In this document: one piece after another, positions 25,231-32,284 of the stretch
Position numbering within the stretch: position 1 is the stretch's first letter
Layout of the letters: every line of letters begins with the position of its first letter
Source: Bacteroidales bacterium
GTDB taxonomy: Bacteria; Bacteroidota; Bacteroidia; Bacteroidales; UBA932
Length of the DNA stretch: 32,284 bases
Reading direction: 5' to 3'
Assembly (NCBI GenBank): GCA_028724885.1
Contig: JAQYTJ010000003.1
Coordinates: 1-32,284 of the forward strand
Position numbers and translations under genes: made by a program
The notes under the pieces: model-generated
Told to the model about the DNA's origin: nothing
The model's input: the letters and a program-made list of their open reading frames with translations, nothing else
Database searches by the model: none

Positions 25231-26710
25231 ATTTCAATAATTTATCTAGTTCCTCGTTCATTTCAGACCGAGCTTTCTTAATATCTTCTATTTTCCCCGA
25301 CCTCAGAGCCTTCCTGAAAGCGAAGTCTTTGCGAAGGCCGCCTAACCATTTCACGTAGTTCCACTCAAAAACGCACAACGCTGGAAATAGCAGCACCCAG
25401 CATATCGCCGGAATGAATCCCACAAAGGGCCAAGCCACAGCCAATGTTATTATGCCAAGGATCGGGAACACGAACAAAGCATTCAACGCCATCAGCAAAG
25501 TCCCTTGGAACATCCTGTCCTCCATCTTCTTCTCGAAGCGCATAGGGAAAAACCATGACACTATCGAAGGCCACAGAGCGACGATCGCAAGCGGCAGCAA
25601 AAGAATAAGACCCAGAATCTTACCGAATATCTCGGCAGCCGTTCCAGGAGAATCCAGCTCAGCCTCATCTATGCCTGCAAACTCCAGTCCATTTCTGTAG
25701 GCTTTCACTTTTTCGTAAGCCACCGGCCCACCTTCCGGAACCTCATCAGGATTCACGATGGAATAGCATTTTCCCTCTTCCAGATTCTCGTTTTCGATTT
25801 CCCAGCCCGTAGATTTCGAGAGTATGAAGTACTTGATCTTATCTCTTCCCGTCTTTTCCTCCAAGCGAGCGACGAGTTCCTTGTCAGAAATCATCTTGTC
25901 TGGGAGATAATCCGGATCGAAACCTTTTCCTCTTGCATATTCTTCACCGTATGAGCTGTTGCGGATGAATTCTAACTCGTCGTAATATTCAAGGTCTCTC
26001 ACCCTGAACATCATACTCTTAATCTGCTCGCATACGAGCTTGTTTACCTGGCGCTGTGCCGTCCTTGGCTTCTCCTTATATAATTCGTAATATGGCTTCA
26101 GGGAAATTGGAGCGCCATATTCCACCAGGCATTTCTGCCTTATCCCGAAATAATCAGAATAATGGTTGCAAGACGGGAGTATCATGACATCACTTTCGAA
26201 ATTCAGCATTTCCGCTGAATCGAACGCCATCTTAGTGTAGCCGAAAGAAAAATTCCCCAGCCAGTGCCCTGTCTGGTGGCCGCCTTCGGGGAATATGACG
26301 ACTGAATTGCCGTCAGCCAGATCCTTCTCGGAATCCTCGAAGGTGGAAGCGTTGTTCTTCAAGGCATTTTCACCTTCGTGATTCATGCGGAAAGCCGGAA
26401 GAAGCCCGATCGACCGAAGAAACTTATTTGCGGATGGGGAAAGCGAGAAGACATCTGCCCTAACTATGAATCTGACTTTTCTCTCCTTGAAAGACATCAG
26501 GATGGCGAGTGCATCGCAGAGGCCATTCTGATGATTGCTCGCTATCAATGTCGGGATTCCGTTTTCCGGAACATTCTCCATGTGGAGATACCGCACGTCC
26601 TTATACATGACATGCTCGAACAGAAAACGCAGATATGCCTTGAAGCATCTATATGCGAGCGGAATTGCCTTAAAGTCCTTCTTTTTATTTACAGTGTTTC
26701 TGCCTTCCAT
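25220..26710 (-). CDS. PlsC-type acyltransferase with C-terminal membrane extension
   Basis: A 496-residue protein from the chosen start. Acyltransferase motifs are ASNHQNGLCD (NHx5D) and VIFPEGGHQTG. The domain covers ~40-260. A linker follows, and then two or three membrane segments in the last ~150 residues (ILGLILLLPLAIVALWP, ALNALFVFPILGIITLAVAWPFVGFIP). Family members esterify glycerolipids; in this operon it may load the chain on a lipid anchor. The frame is open to an ATG at 26758, but the extra 16 residues look unlike the family and MEGRNTVNKKKDFKAIP fits better. It is the first gene of the operon. Confidence 0.82.
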   Translation of the reverse strand: MEGRNTVNKKKDFKAIPLAYRCFKAYLRFLFEHVMYKDVRYLHMENVPENGIPTLIASNHQNGLCDALAILMSFKERKVRFIVRADVFSLSPSANKFLRSIGLLPAFRMNHEGENALKNNASTFEDSEKDLADGNSVVIFPEGGHQTGHWLGNFSFGYTKMAFDSAEMLNFESDVMILPSCNHYSDYFGIRQKCLVEYGAPISLKPYYELYKEKPRTAQRQVNKLVCEQIKSMMFRVRDLEYYDELEFIRNSSYGEEYARGKGFDPDYLPDKMISDKELVARLEEKTGRDKIKYFILSKSTGWEIENENLEEGKCYSIVNPDEVPEGGPVAYEKVKAYRNGLEFAGIDEAELDSPGTAAEIFGKILGLILLLPLAIVALWPSIVSWFFPMRFEKKMEDRMFQGTLLMALNALFVFPILGIITLAVAWPFVGFIPAICWVLLFPALCVFEWNYVKWLGGLRKDFAFRKALRSGKIEDIKKARSEMNEELDKLLKYAE

Positions 26711-26774
26711 CTTTTCGAAAAGTTCTACGCAACCAGCCTGACAAAATCGAGAAAGCATTTCTCAAAAATTGGGA

Positions 26775-26805
26775 CGAAATTAAGTAATTTTTACAGTTCT
26801 GGCAA
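26775..26805 (-). promoter_or_regulatory. Candidate promoter of the nine-gene polyene/lipid operon
   Basis: On the minus strand TAATTTCG (26782-26775) fits the -7 consensus TAnnTTTG with one mismatch, and TTG (26805-26803) lies 20 bp upstream. Transcription would start near 26769, giving a leader of about 59 nt to the ATG at 26710 or about 11 nt to the one at 26758. Confidence 0.45.
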
Positions 26806-26898
26806 GTCGAAATATCTCTTGATGCCTTTTGAAAAGATTTTCGACCATTTTAGACAATTCCCAAATCCCCTGCCCTATTTTTACTTTCAATTTTTAAA

Positions 26899-28170
26899 TC
26901 ACGACTGATTTCGAGATTTTTCGAGAATATACCCTACGAAGAAGCAGGCAGCAGAGACAATCATTCCGTTAATGGAAGGTATGCCCCATTTAACAAGATT
27001 GGCCACGGCAGCGCCAAGAACGACTCCTGCAATGGCAAACCAGTTCACGGCACGCTTAGGCAAGGTGCCGGCAAGATATTCCTTCCTATGCAGGAAATAG
27101 CTGATTATTAATATTATGCCGATTGGTGGCAGGGTGCAGTTCAGCACGTTCAGCCATCCCACGAAATTCCAATACAGCCAGACTGCAGACACGGTGCCGA
27201 TGATGCCGGCTGCCAGAACCATCGCTTTCTTGGGAAGGCCCATGATATTGGACAGGCCTAAGCCGGAAGTGTACAAGGCATTGTCATTGGTCGTCCAGAT
27301 GTTCAAGCCCAGCACCAGAATGGCAATGTAGAACAGGTTCAGGTTCAGCATCACCTCGAAAATGTCGTTGCCCCCTACGTAAATGCTTGAAATAGCCCCG
27401 AAAAAGAACATCAGGCTGTTCCCAAGGAAAAAGGCCACGACGGTGACCAGCAAGCCGACTTTCGCATTCTTTGCGAAACGGGCGAAATTCGGCGTGGCAG
27501 TGCCTCCAGACACGAAACTTCCGATTACCAGCCCTGCGCCGGCTATGACGCTCAGATCCTTGGAACCCTTTGAAAATTGGTCTATAAGGGTCGAATCGCC
27601 CCTTTGAACGGCCATGATCATGGCCACAGTGCCAAGGATAGCGACGGCAGGAACTGCTATGTAGCTAACGATAGTAAGGCTTTTGATGCCAAAGTATGCG
27701 CTGCATGTCATCAGTATGCCGGCAATAAGCACTAGCATGTAACCCTGCCAAGGCATGCTGTCCGGAGTGACTTCCAGTCCCATGATTTCTTTTGCAATCG
27801 GGATGGCGAACATTGCCAGGCCTACCCCGAACCAGCCTATCTGCGTGAAGCTTATCATCGCGCTTGGGAGATAGCTGCCCCTTTCGCCAAAGCTCTTGCG
27901 AGCGAGCATGTCGAGGGTGAGGCCGCTCTCGGCCCCAATCCAGCCCAATGCCCCTGTGTATGCCCCCAGAATAAGTCCCCCTAAGAGAAGAGCACCGATG
28001 AATCCCCAGAAATCAAGCCCTGTCGCCAGTTTCTGGCCTACCCACATAGATGCAGAGAAGAAAGTGAAGCCGAGCATTACCATGAACATGCTCAGGTTGC
28101 TCTTGCGACCTGCCGCGCTGACTGGTCCGTTGGTGAAGTCAGCGTCAGCTCCTTGCTTATAATTACTCAT
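26899..28170 (-). CDS. CodB-type nucleobase:cation symporter (cytosine permease family)
   Basis: A 423-residue protein with about 12 membrane helices and the NCS1 features of CodB: SNLSMFMVMLGFTFFSASMWVG at the start, a FTQIGWFGVGLAMFAIP stretch, and NIWTTNDNALYTSGLG in the second half. The family imports cytosine, hydroxymethylpyrimidine or purines with a cation. The start at 28170 (ATGAGTAA) overlaps the end of the PRTase gene by 8 bp; another ATG lies two codons upstream. The overlap argues that the imported base is the substrate of, or is linked to, that PRTase-like protein. No cytosine deaminase gene is seen nearby. Confidence 0.85.
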   Translation of the reverse strand: MSNYKQGADADFTNGPVSAAGRKSNLSMFMVMLGFTFFSASMWVGQKLATGLDFWGFIGALLLGGLILGAYTGALGWIGAESGLTLDMLARKSFGERGSYLPSAMISFTQIGWFGVGLAMFAIPIAKEIMGLEVTPDSMPWQGYMLVLIAGILMTCSAYFGIKSLTIVSYIAVPAVAILGTVAMIMAVQRGDSTLIDQFSKGSKDLSVIAGAGLVIGSFVSGGTATPNFARFAKNAKVGLLVTVVAFFLGNSLMFFFGAISSIYVGGNDIFEVMLNLNLFYIAILVLGLNIWTTNDNALYTSGLGLSNIMGLPKKAMVLAAGIIGTVSAVWLYWNFVGWLNVLNCTLPPIGIILIISYFLHRKEYLAGTLPKRAVNWFAIAGVVLGAAVANLVKWGIPSINGMIVSAACFFVGYILEKSRNQS

Positions 28171-29242
28171 AACCATTAAGTGATTGATTGATTTGCTCTA
28201 ATCTAGTTGATGCAATCTGCCTGAGAGTCAGAGTCTCGGCCTTTGCCAGGAAAACCCTTTCATCGCTGTACAGCACCCTCAGGTCACCGAGTTTCTGAAA
28301 ATGCGTGGTCTTGAGCCATTCATCATATTCAATAGGTGCCCTGTATCCTATCCTTTCGTAGGTCAGTTCCATTATGTCTGTCGTGCCTGAAGCCTCCAGC
28401 ACTGCGTTCCAGTATTTCTTAACTTCTTGAACATGATCCGGTATCTCATAGCGGCGAGCCCCACCGTCGTAGATTATGCATTTTTCGTAAAGCGAGAAGC
28501 CATGCGCAACGACATATTCCCTGAACTCAGGAGAAATGATGCCTCCGCCCCAGTAAAAATCGATGTCCGGTACCTGGAAACCTAGCACGCCAGCGTCTTC
28601 ATAGACTCTGAATATTCCTTCGTAGAAGAAGCAAGAGAAACCTTCGAAATTAGGCGAAAGCTTCTTGATTTCCTCGGTCAGATCCTCCATGACATCGATG
28701 GCTTTCGTGCCGCCTATCGTAAAAAAGATGATCCTCTTGAAGCTGCCGCCATGGTCATGGAACCAGTTTATGACATGATCCATGCACATCTTAAGAGTGG
28801 CTCCTGATGCGATTATGTCGCCAATCATCAGCACGCAGTCTTTGCATGTGCGGACTTTCTGGTAGCGGACGTCCAGGCCTTTGATGACATTATCCTCGAT
28901 GATTCTCTCACAGGAGAGAAAATCCATGTTCGTAACCCTCAAGCCTGCCCTGAAGGCACATTCCTCGATGGGATAGTTCAATCCGCCTCTGAGGATCGTC
29001 AATATATTCACTTTCCCCTCAAGACCATTGTCTGTCAAGTACTGCATGCCTTTCATAGTGGCAGGCACCATGGACTGATAAGAGCCGAATCCGACCACCT
29101 CAGGAGAAGCCATGAGCCTCCTTGTGCCGCCATCGCTGATGATGAAATAATGATTCTTGAGATTCTCGCATTCAAACCTGTAGACGCCAGGGATGCGAGT
29201 CTGAGCTAGATTAGAGTCTTTGAGATTATATTCGTGCGACAT
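28163..29242 (-). CDS. Phosphoribosyltransferase-domain protein
   Basis: A 359-residue protein with a type I PRTase domain: LTILRGGLNYP before the active site and the PRPP-binding loop CVLMIGDIIASGATL (residues 136-150, Asp142). PRTases for single bases are usually ~180-220 residues, so there is a C-terminal extension of ~150 residues (YWGGGIISPEF..., IELTYERIGYRAP-like region) of unknown role. It would convert an imported base to its nucleotide. The frame is open to an ATG at 29287, but the -7 element at 29266-29273 lies between the two, so the ATG at 29242 is preferred. It overlaps the permease gene by 8 bp. The base used is not evident. Confidence 0.78.
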   Translation of the reverse strand: MSHEYNLKDSNLAQTRIPGVYRFECENLKNHYFIISDGGTRRLMASPEVVGFGSYQSMVPATMKGMQYLTDNGLEGKVNILTILRGGLNYPIEECAFRAGLRVTNMDFLSCERIIEDNVIKGLDVRYQKVRTCKDCVLMIGDIIASGATLKMCMDHVINWFHDHGGSFKRIIFFTIGGTKAIDVMEDLTEEIKKLSPNFEGFSCFFYEGIFRVYEDAGVLGFQVPDIDFYWGGGIISPEFREYVVAHGFSLYEKCIIYDGGARRYEIPDHVQEVKKYWNAVLEASGTTDIMELTYERIGYRAPIEYDEWLKTTHFQKLGDLRVLYSDERVFLAKAETLTLRQIASTRLEQINQSLNGYE

Positions 29243-29265
29243 TCCGATTATCATTAATCGGGTTA

Positions 29266-29273
29266 CAAAGGTA
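29266..29273 (-). promoter_or_regulatory. Perfect -7 element ahead of the PRTase-permease pair
   Basis: TACCTTTG on the minus strand (29273-29266) is an exact match to TAnnTTTG. I see no good -33 element 19-20 bp upstream. Its position would place the transcript start near 29262, just ahead of the ATG at 29242. Confidence 0.4.
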
Positions 29274-29386
29274 GTCATAATTCGCATAAAATATTTCCAT
29301 TCGGATAGAACTTATCAAACAAGTTATCAACCATGGCAACATTTTTGGAAATTTTCGTACCTTAGCGGTGCGTAAAGTGAAAAAAA

Positions 29387-30511
29387 ATGGCTGTATCCAT
29401 AAAGGAAGTACGCACTAAAAGGGAACTGAGGCAGTTTGCCAAATTTCCTAATGTACTCTACAAGAATAATAAATATTATGTCCCGCAACTGATTTCCATG
29501 GACATGGCTACCTTTTCGCCCAAGAAAAACAGGGCTTTTGAGGTTTGTGAGGGAAAATACTGGCTTGCCTACAAAGATGGCGAGCTCGTCGGACGTGTCG
29601 CTGGCATAATAAACCATAAATATAATCGCAAAGTTGGTCAGAACATCTGCCGTTTCGGATGGATTGATTTCACGAATGATCCGGAAGTCGTCCACGCCCT
29701 GCTGGACACGGTGGAAAGCTATGCAAGGGCGAATGGAATGAATGTGGTCGAAGGGCCTGTGGGCTTTCTGGAATTCGACGTGGCTGGAGTCCTGGTGGAC
29801 GGTTTCGACCAATACCCCACAGCCTACGGGAAATACAACGATCCGTATTACGAGCCTCTGATCCTAGCTGAAGGCTACAAGAAAGAGACCGATTACGTGG
29901 AATTCCGAGTCACCGTTCCCGAGAACATCGACAGGTACGAGAAGCTCTCGAAGCTAATTGGAGAACGATTGGGGCTGCATGAAGCTACGTTCAAGAATAA
30001 GAAAGACCTGGTACGGAAATATGCCGACGGAATATTCGGAGTCCTCAATCACGCATATTCTTCGCTCCACGGTTTCTCCGAGCTCTCCCAGGCTCAGTGC
30101 GAGGATTTGAAGAAGCAGTTCCTGCCTCAGCTGATCCTGGACTACGTTTCTGTCATCGTGGACAAGGACGACAAGGTCGTTGCATTCGGAATCACCCTTC
30201 CCTCGCTTTCAAAGGCACTCATAAAGGCCAAGGGGCATCTTTTCCCATTCGGCTGGTACCATATCCTCCATGCGCTGAAACACAATGACACGATTGATGC
30301 TCTTCTAGTGGCTATTTCCGATGAATATAAAGACAAAGGCGTGAATGCGATGCTGATTGCAAAAATGGGCATCGGCTACCACAAGCACGGAATCAAATAC
30401 CTGGAAAGCACGAGGGAACTTGAAAGCAATATGGCAGTTCAGAACATGTGGGGCCACTTCGAGCGCAAGCTCCACAAAAGAGCAAGAGTTTACATCAAAA
30501 AAATAAAATAA
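29387..30511 (+). CDS. GNAT-like N-acyltransferase family protein
   Basis: A 374-residue cytoplasmic protein of a conserved Bacteroidetes family annotated as GNAT or hypothetical. Features are KEVRTKRELRQFAKFPNVLYKNNKYYVP at the start, WLAYKDGELVGRVAGIINHKYN (a GNAT-like beta-hairpin), VEGPVGFLEFD, and YKDKGVNAMLIAKMG with YLESTRELESNMAVQNMW near the end, resembling a double GNAT fold. The enzyme activity is not known to me. It is followed 3 bp later by a CDP-alcohol phosphatidyltransferase and then by a PlsC-like acyltransferase, which points to lipid synthesis; bacterial ceramide synthases are also GNAT-like, so an N-acyl-lipid role is possible but unproven. Confidence 0.7.
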   Translation: MAVSIKEVRTKRELRQFAKFPNVLYKNNKYYVPQLISMDMATFSPKKNRAFEVCEGKYWLAYKDGELVGRVAGIINHKYNRKVGQNICRFGWIDFTNDPEVVHALLDTVESYARANGMNVVEGPVGFLEFDVAGVLVDGFDQYPTAYGKYNDPYYEPLILAEGYKKETDYVEFRVTVPENIDRYEKLSKLIGERLGLHEATFKNKKDLVRKYADGIFGVLNHAYSSLHGFSELSQAQCEDLKKQFLPQLILDYVSVIVDKDDKVVAFGITLPSLSKALIKAKGHLFPFGWYHILHALKHNDTIDALLVAISDEYKDKGVNAMLIAKMGIGYHKHGIKYLESTRELESNMAVQNMWGHFERKLHKRARVYIKKIK

Positions 30512-30514
30512 TAT

Positions 30515-31222
30515 ATGGCCGACAAGAAAGCTGAAAGAATACAGACTTCCATCCTGAATGGAGTTGAGAGAAAAGTTCTCGTCTGGCTAGCCGAGAGGCA
30601 GCCGCGATGGGTGGTATCGGACACTCTTACATTCATCGGGTCTATCGGAGCCTTGCTCATTGGCCTAGGCTTCGTTCTAGCCTGCAGGAATGCGGCATGG
30701 CTGTGGCTGAGCTTCTTCGGCTTCATCGTCAATTGGTACGGAGACTCACTGGATGGCACTTTGGCCAGAGTTCGCAAGACATCACGCCCAATCTACGGCT
30801 ATTACATAGACCACACTGTAGACTGTATCAACGAGGCTTTCATGTTCTTAGGCATAGGATTGTCCTCTTACATGCATCTGTCCTTAGCACTCGCCCTGTT
30901 CGCCGTCTATCTCTGCCTCACGGTCAACGTAGGCACCAACGCCCATCTGAAGGGCGAGTTCAAGCTAACTTACGCAAAACTAGGACCTACCGAGTTCAGG
31001 ATAATAGCAATGATTTTGATTGCCCTCCTGTACTTCATTAAGCCTCTACAGACATTCTCGGTGACTTGGGATGTCTTCGGCAAAGCTTGCATTATGGGGA
31101 CCCTGGATTTGGCAGGAACAGTGATACTGGCGATTCTAGTCATCATATACATAATCACCATCATCAATGACGCAAAGGGTTTTGCCAAGATTGACCCTAT
31201 GCCCAAACGAGAAGGAGAATAG
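30515..31222 (+). CDS. CDP-alcohol phosphatidyltransferase
   Basis: A 235-residue membrane protein with the full family motif D-x2-D-G-x2-A-R-x8-G-x3-D-x3-D: Asp77, Asp80, Asp99 and Asp103 (GDSLDGTLARVR, GYYIDHTVD). About six membrane helices are visible. It joins a CDP-activated lipid to an alcohol such as serine, glycerol phosphate or inositol phosphate; the alcohol cannot be read from the motif. It starts 3 bp after the GNAT-like gene and ends 2 bp before the acyltransferase gene, so all three are one operon. Confidence 0.88.
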   Translation: MADKKAERIQTSILNGVERKVLVWLAERQPRWVVSDTLTFIGSIGALLIGLGFVLACRNAAWLWLSFFGFIVNWYGDSLDGTLARVRKTSRPIYGYYIDHTVDCINEAFMFLGIGLSSYMHLSLALALFAVYLCLTVNVGTNAHLKGEFKLTYAKLGPTEFRIIAMILIALLYFIKPLQTFSVTWDVFGKACIMGTLDLAGTVILAILVIIYIITIINDAKGFAKIDPMPKREGE

Positions 31223-31224
31223 CG

Positions 31225-32097
31225 ATGCCGATTCTGACAGTCAAGGACATCGAAAGGTTGATTCCTGCATTTAAAGGCAAAGTTGGGAACGCCGCAGCCG
31301 AGGTTCTCAGGAAAATACTATCTATAAAGACGCTGTCCGACATTTATGACGATCTGAGCGACCAGCAGGGTGCAGATTTCGCCGGAGGCGTGCTAAAAGA
31401 CGTGCGCACCGACTACCACATCGGGAATCCGGAACGCCTTAACATGCTGCCGCACGGTCCGTTCATCACCATCAGCAATCATCCTTACGGAGGCCTGGAC
31501 GGCATCATACTAATAGACCTGTTCGGCCATATAAGAGATGGCTACAAATACATGGTGAACGAATTCCTGAACTTGGTCGAGAATCTTCGTCCCTGCCTAA
31601 TTGTGGTGAAGCCAAAGACAGAACTGAGCGAAAGCAAAATAACCGTCAATAACATCCATGGCGTGAGAGAAGCCTTGCAGAGGATTCACGATGGCTTCCC
31701 GGTGGGATTTTTCCCTTCCGGCGCAGTTTCCGACCTGAGCCTGAAAGAAATGAAGATCCGTGACCGCGAGTGGCAGCCTTCCGTCCTGCGACTCATACAA
31801 AAGGCCAAGGTGCCTATAGTCCCAGTTCGTTTCTTCGACCATAACTCTTTGTGGTTCTATAATTTAGGGCTTATAAGCTGGAAGGTGAGGCTGCTTCAGC
31901 TGCCTCACGAGCTTGTAAACAAGAGGCATCGCAGGATAAGGATAGGCATCGGCGATACAATTTCTGTCGAAGAACAATTGCCGTACAAGGACATTAAGGA
32001 ATATGGCAGATTCCTTCGCAAGAAAGTTTATGGGATGCCTCTTCCTGAACATTTCTTGAAATACAGCAAATATATTGCCCAGGGCAGGAAAATATAA
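31225..32097 (+). CDS. PlsC-like lysophospholipid acyltransferase
   Basis: A 290-residue soluble or peripheral acyltransferase of the glycerol-3-phosphate acyltransferase superfamily, hemolysin/OlsA-like group. The catalytic motif is ISNHPYGGLDG (His86, Asp92, spacing x5) and the substrate motif is FFPSGAVSDL where PlsC has FPEGTRS, so the acidic residue is changed to Ser. VPIVPVRFFD follows as motif IV. It acylates a lyso-lipid or an amine-linked acyl chain; the acceptor is unknown. It is the third gene of the lipid operon. No terminator is evident after the stop. Confidence 0.82.
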   Translation: MPILTVKDIERLIPAFKGKVGNAAAEVLRKILSIKTLSDIYDDLSDQQGADFAGGVLKDVRTDYHIGNPERLNMLPHGPFITISNHPYGGLDGIILIDLFGHIRDGYKYMVNEFLNLVENLRPCLIVVKPKTELSESKITVNNIHGVREALQRIHDGFPVGFFPSGAVSDLSLKEMKIRDREWQPSVLRLIQKAKVPIVPVRFFDHNSLWFYNLGLISWKVRLLQLPHELVNKRHRRIRIGIGDTISVEEQLPYKDIKEYGRFLRKKVYGMPLPEHFLKYSKYIAQGRKI

Positions 32098-32214
32098 CTG
32101 TTCTTTTTTCGGGTGCGAGATTCGGGATATGCTGAAATTTGTAATATTTGATGTAGTTTGATTAAGATTCTTTGAGTATCAAACTATTATGAAGAACTTG
32201 CATTGGAATGGGCA

Positions 32215-32284
32215 ATGGATAAGAAATTGCTAACTTGTTTTGTTACACTATATTCCTCATGCTTTTCAAATAACTCTTTTCTGA
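32215..32284 (+). CDS. Possible start of an exported protein (cut by window end)
   Basis: From ATG 32215 the frame stays open to the window edge and reads like a short signal-peptide start (MDKKLLTCFVTLYSSCF). Only 23 codons are visible and no promoter is convincing, so this may be chance. Confidence 0.2.
   Translation, partial: MDKKLLTCFVTLYSSCFSNNSFL

Noticed and set aside
29344..29365. Promoter for the GNAT-like operon (TTTG at 29344 and TACCTTAG at 29358)
   Set aside because: The -7 match is fair, but spacing to the TTTG is only about 10 bp and nothing suitable lies 19-20 bp upstream.

Overview
This window reads as a chromosomal segment of a member of the Bacteroidales. The grounds are a four-gene Na+-translocating methylmalonyl-CoA decarboxylase operon of Bacteroidetes layout, a DUF4143-type ATPase, a lipoprotein with a FISUMP (Fib_succ_major) domain, and several promoters of the Bacteroidetes type (-7 TAnnTTTG with a TTG/TTTG element 19-20 bp upstream). 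I cannot name the genus from the sequence alone. No tRNA, rRNA, CRISPR array or intact insertion sequence was seen.

Layout. (1) 1-3081, minus strand: a TPR-containing sensor histidine kinase that runs off the left edge, preceded by an AAA+/DUF4143 ATPase. (2) 3452-6408, plus strand: a GC-rich surface module made of a small proline-rich protein, an outer-membrane beta-barrel protein with a coiled-coil tail, and a coiled-coil lipoprotein ending in a FISUMP domain. The last ~170 bp of the lipoprotein gene look like the variable region (VR) of a diversity-generating retroelement (DGR). (3) 6409-7112: a ~700-bp stretch with two strong hairpins and decayed-looking reading frames. (4) 7113-11202, plus strand: the methylmalonyl-CoA decarboxylase operon (alpha, gamma/OadG fused to a lamin-tail domain, biotin carrier, beta), closed by a clear terminator. 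(5) 11376-16106, minus strand: a FAD-dependent oxidoreductase and a large secreted glycoside-hydrolase-like protein, probably a carbohydrate-use pair. (6) 16255-26710: a lipid/polyene module. An LpxL-type acyltransferase on the plus strand converges on a nine-gene, almost gapless minus-strand operon: PlsC-type acyltransferase, ketosynthase, ACP, stand-alone hotdog protein, thioesterase-hotdog fusion, MMPL exporter, CrtI-like oxidoreductase, FabG-type reductase and LolA-like carrier. (7) 26899-29242, minus strand: a PRTase-domain protein overlapping a CodB-type nucleobase permease. (8) 29387-32097, plus strand: a GNAT-like protein, a CDP-alcohol phosphatidyltransferase and a PlsC-like acyltransferase, a likely membrane-lipid operon.

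How the genes work together. Region 6 has the parts of the aryl-polyene/flexirubin family of type II systems: iterative elongation on an ACP, ketoreduction and dehydration without enoyl reduction, attachment to a lipid, then export by MMPL and LolA-like proteins to the outer membrane. It lacks a chain-length-factor partner, an aromatic ammonia-lyase, a starter-unit ligase and a second ACP within this window. The two dehydratase-type hotdog domains each appear to lack one catalytic residue that the other keeps.

The strongest candidates for undescribed biology are the DGR-like hypervariable lipoprotein with its surface operon (no reverse transcriptase or template is in this window) and the minimal polyene/lipid operon with its complementary hotdog pair. 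The left ~6.5 kb is visibly more GC-rich than the rest, which suggests transfer or, less interestingly, an assembly junction.
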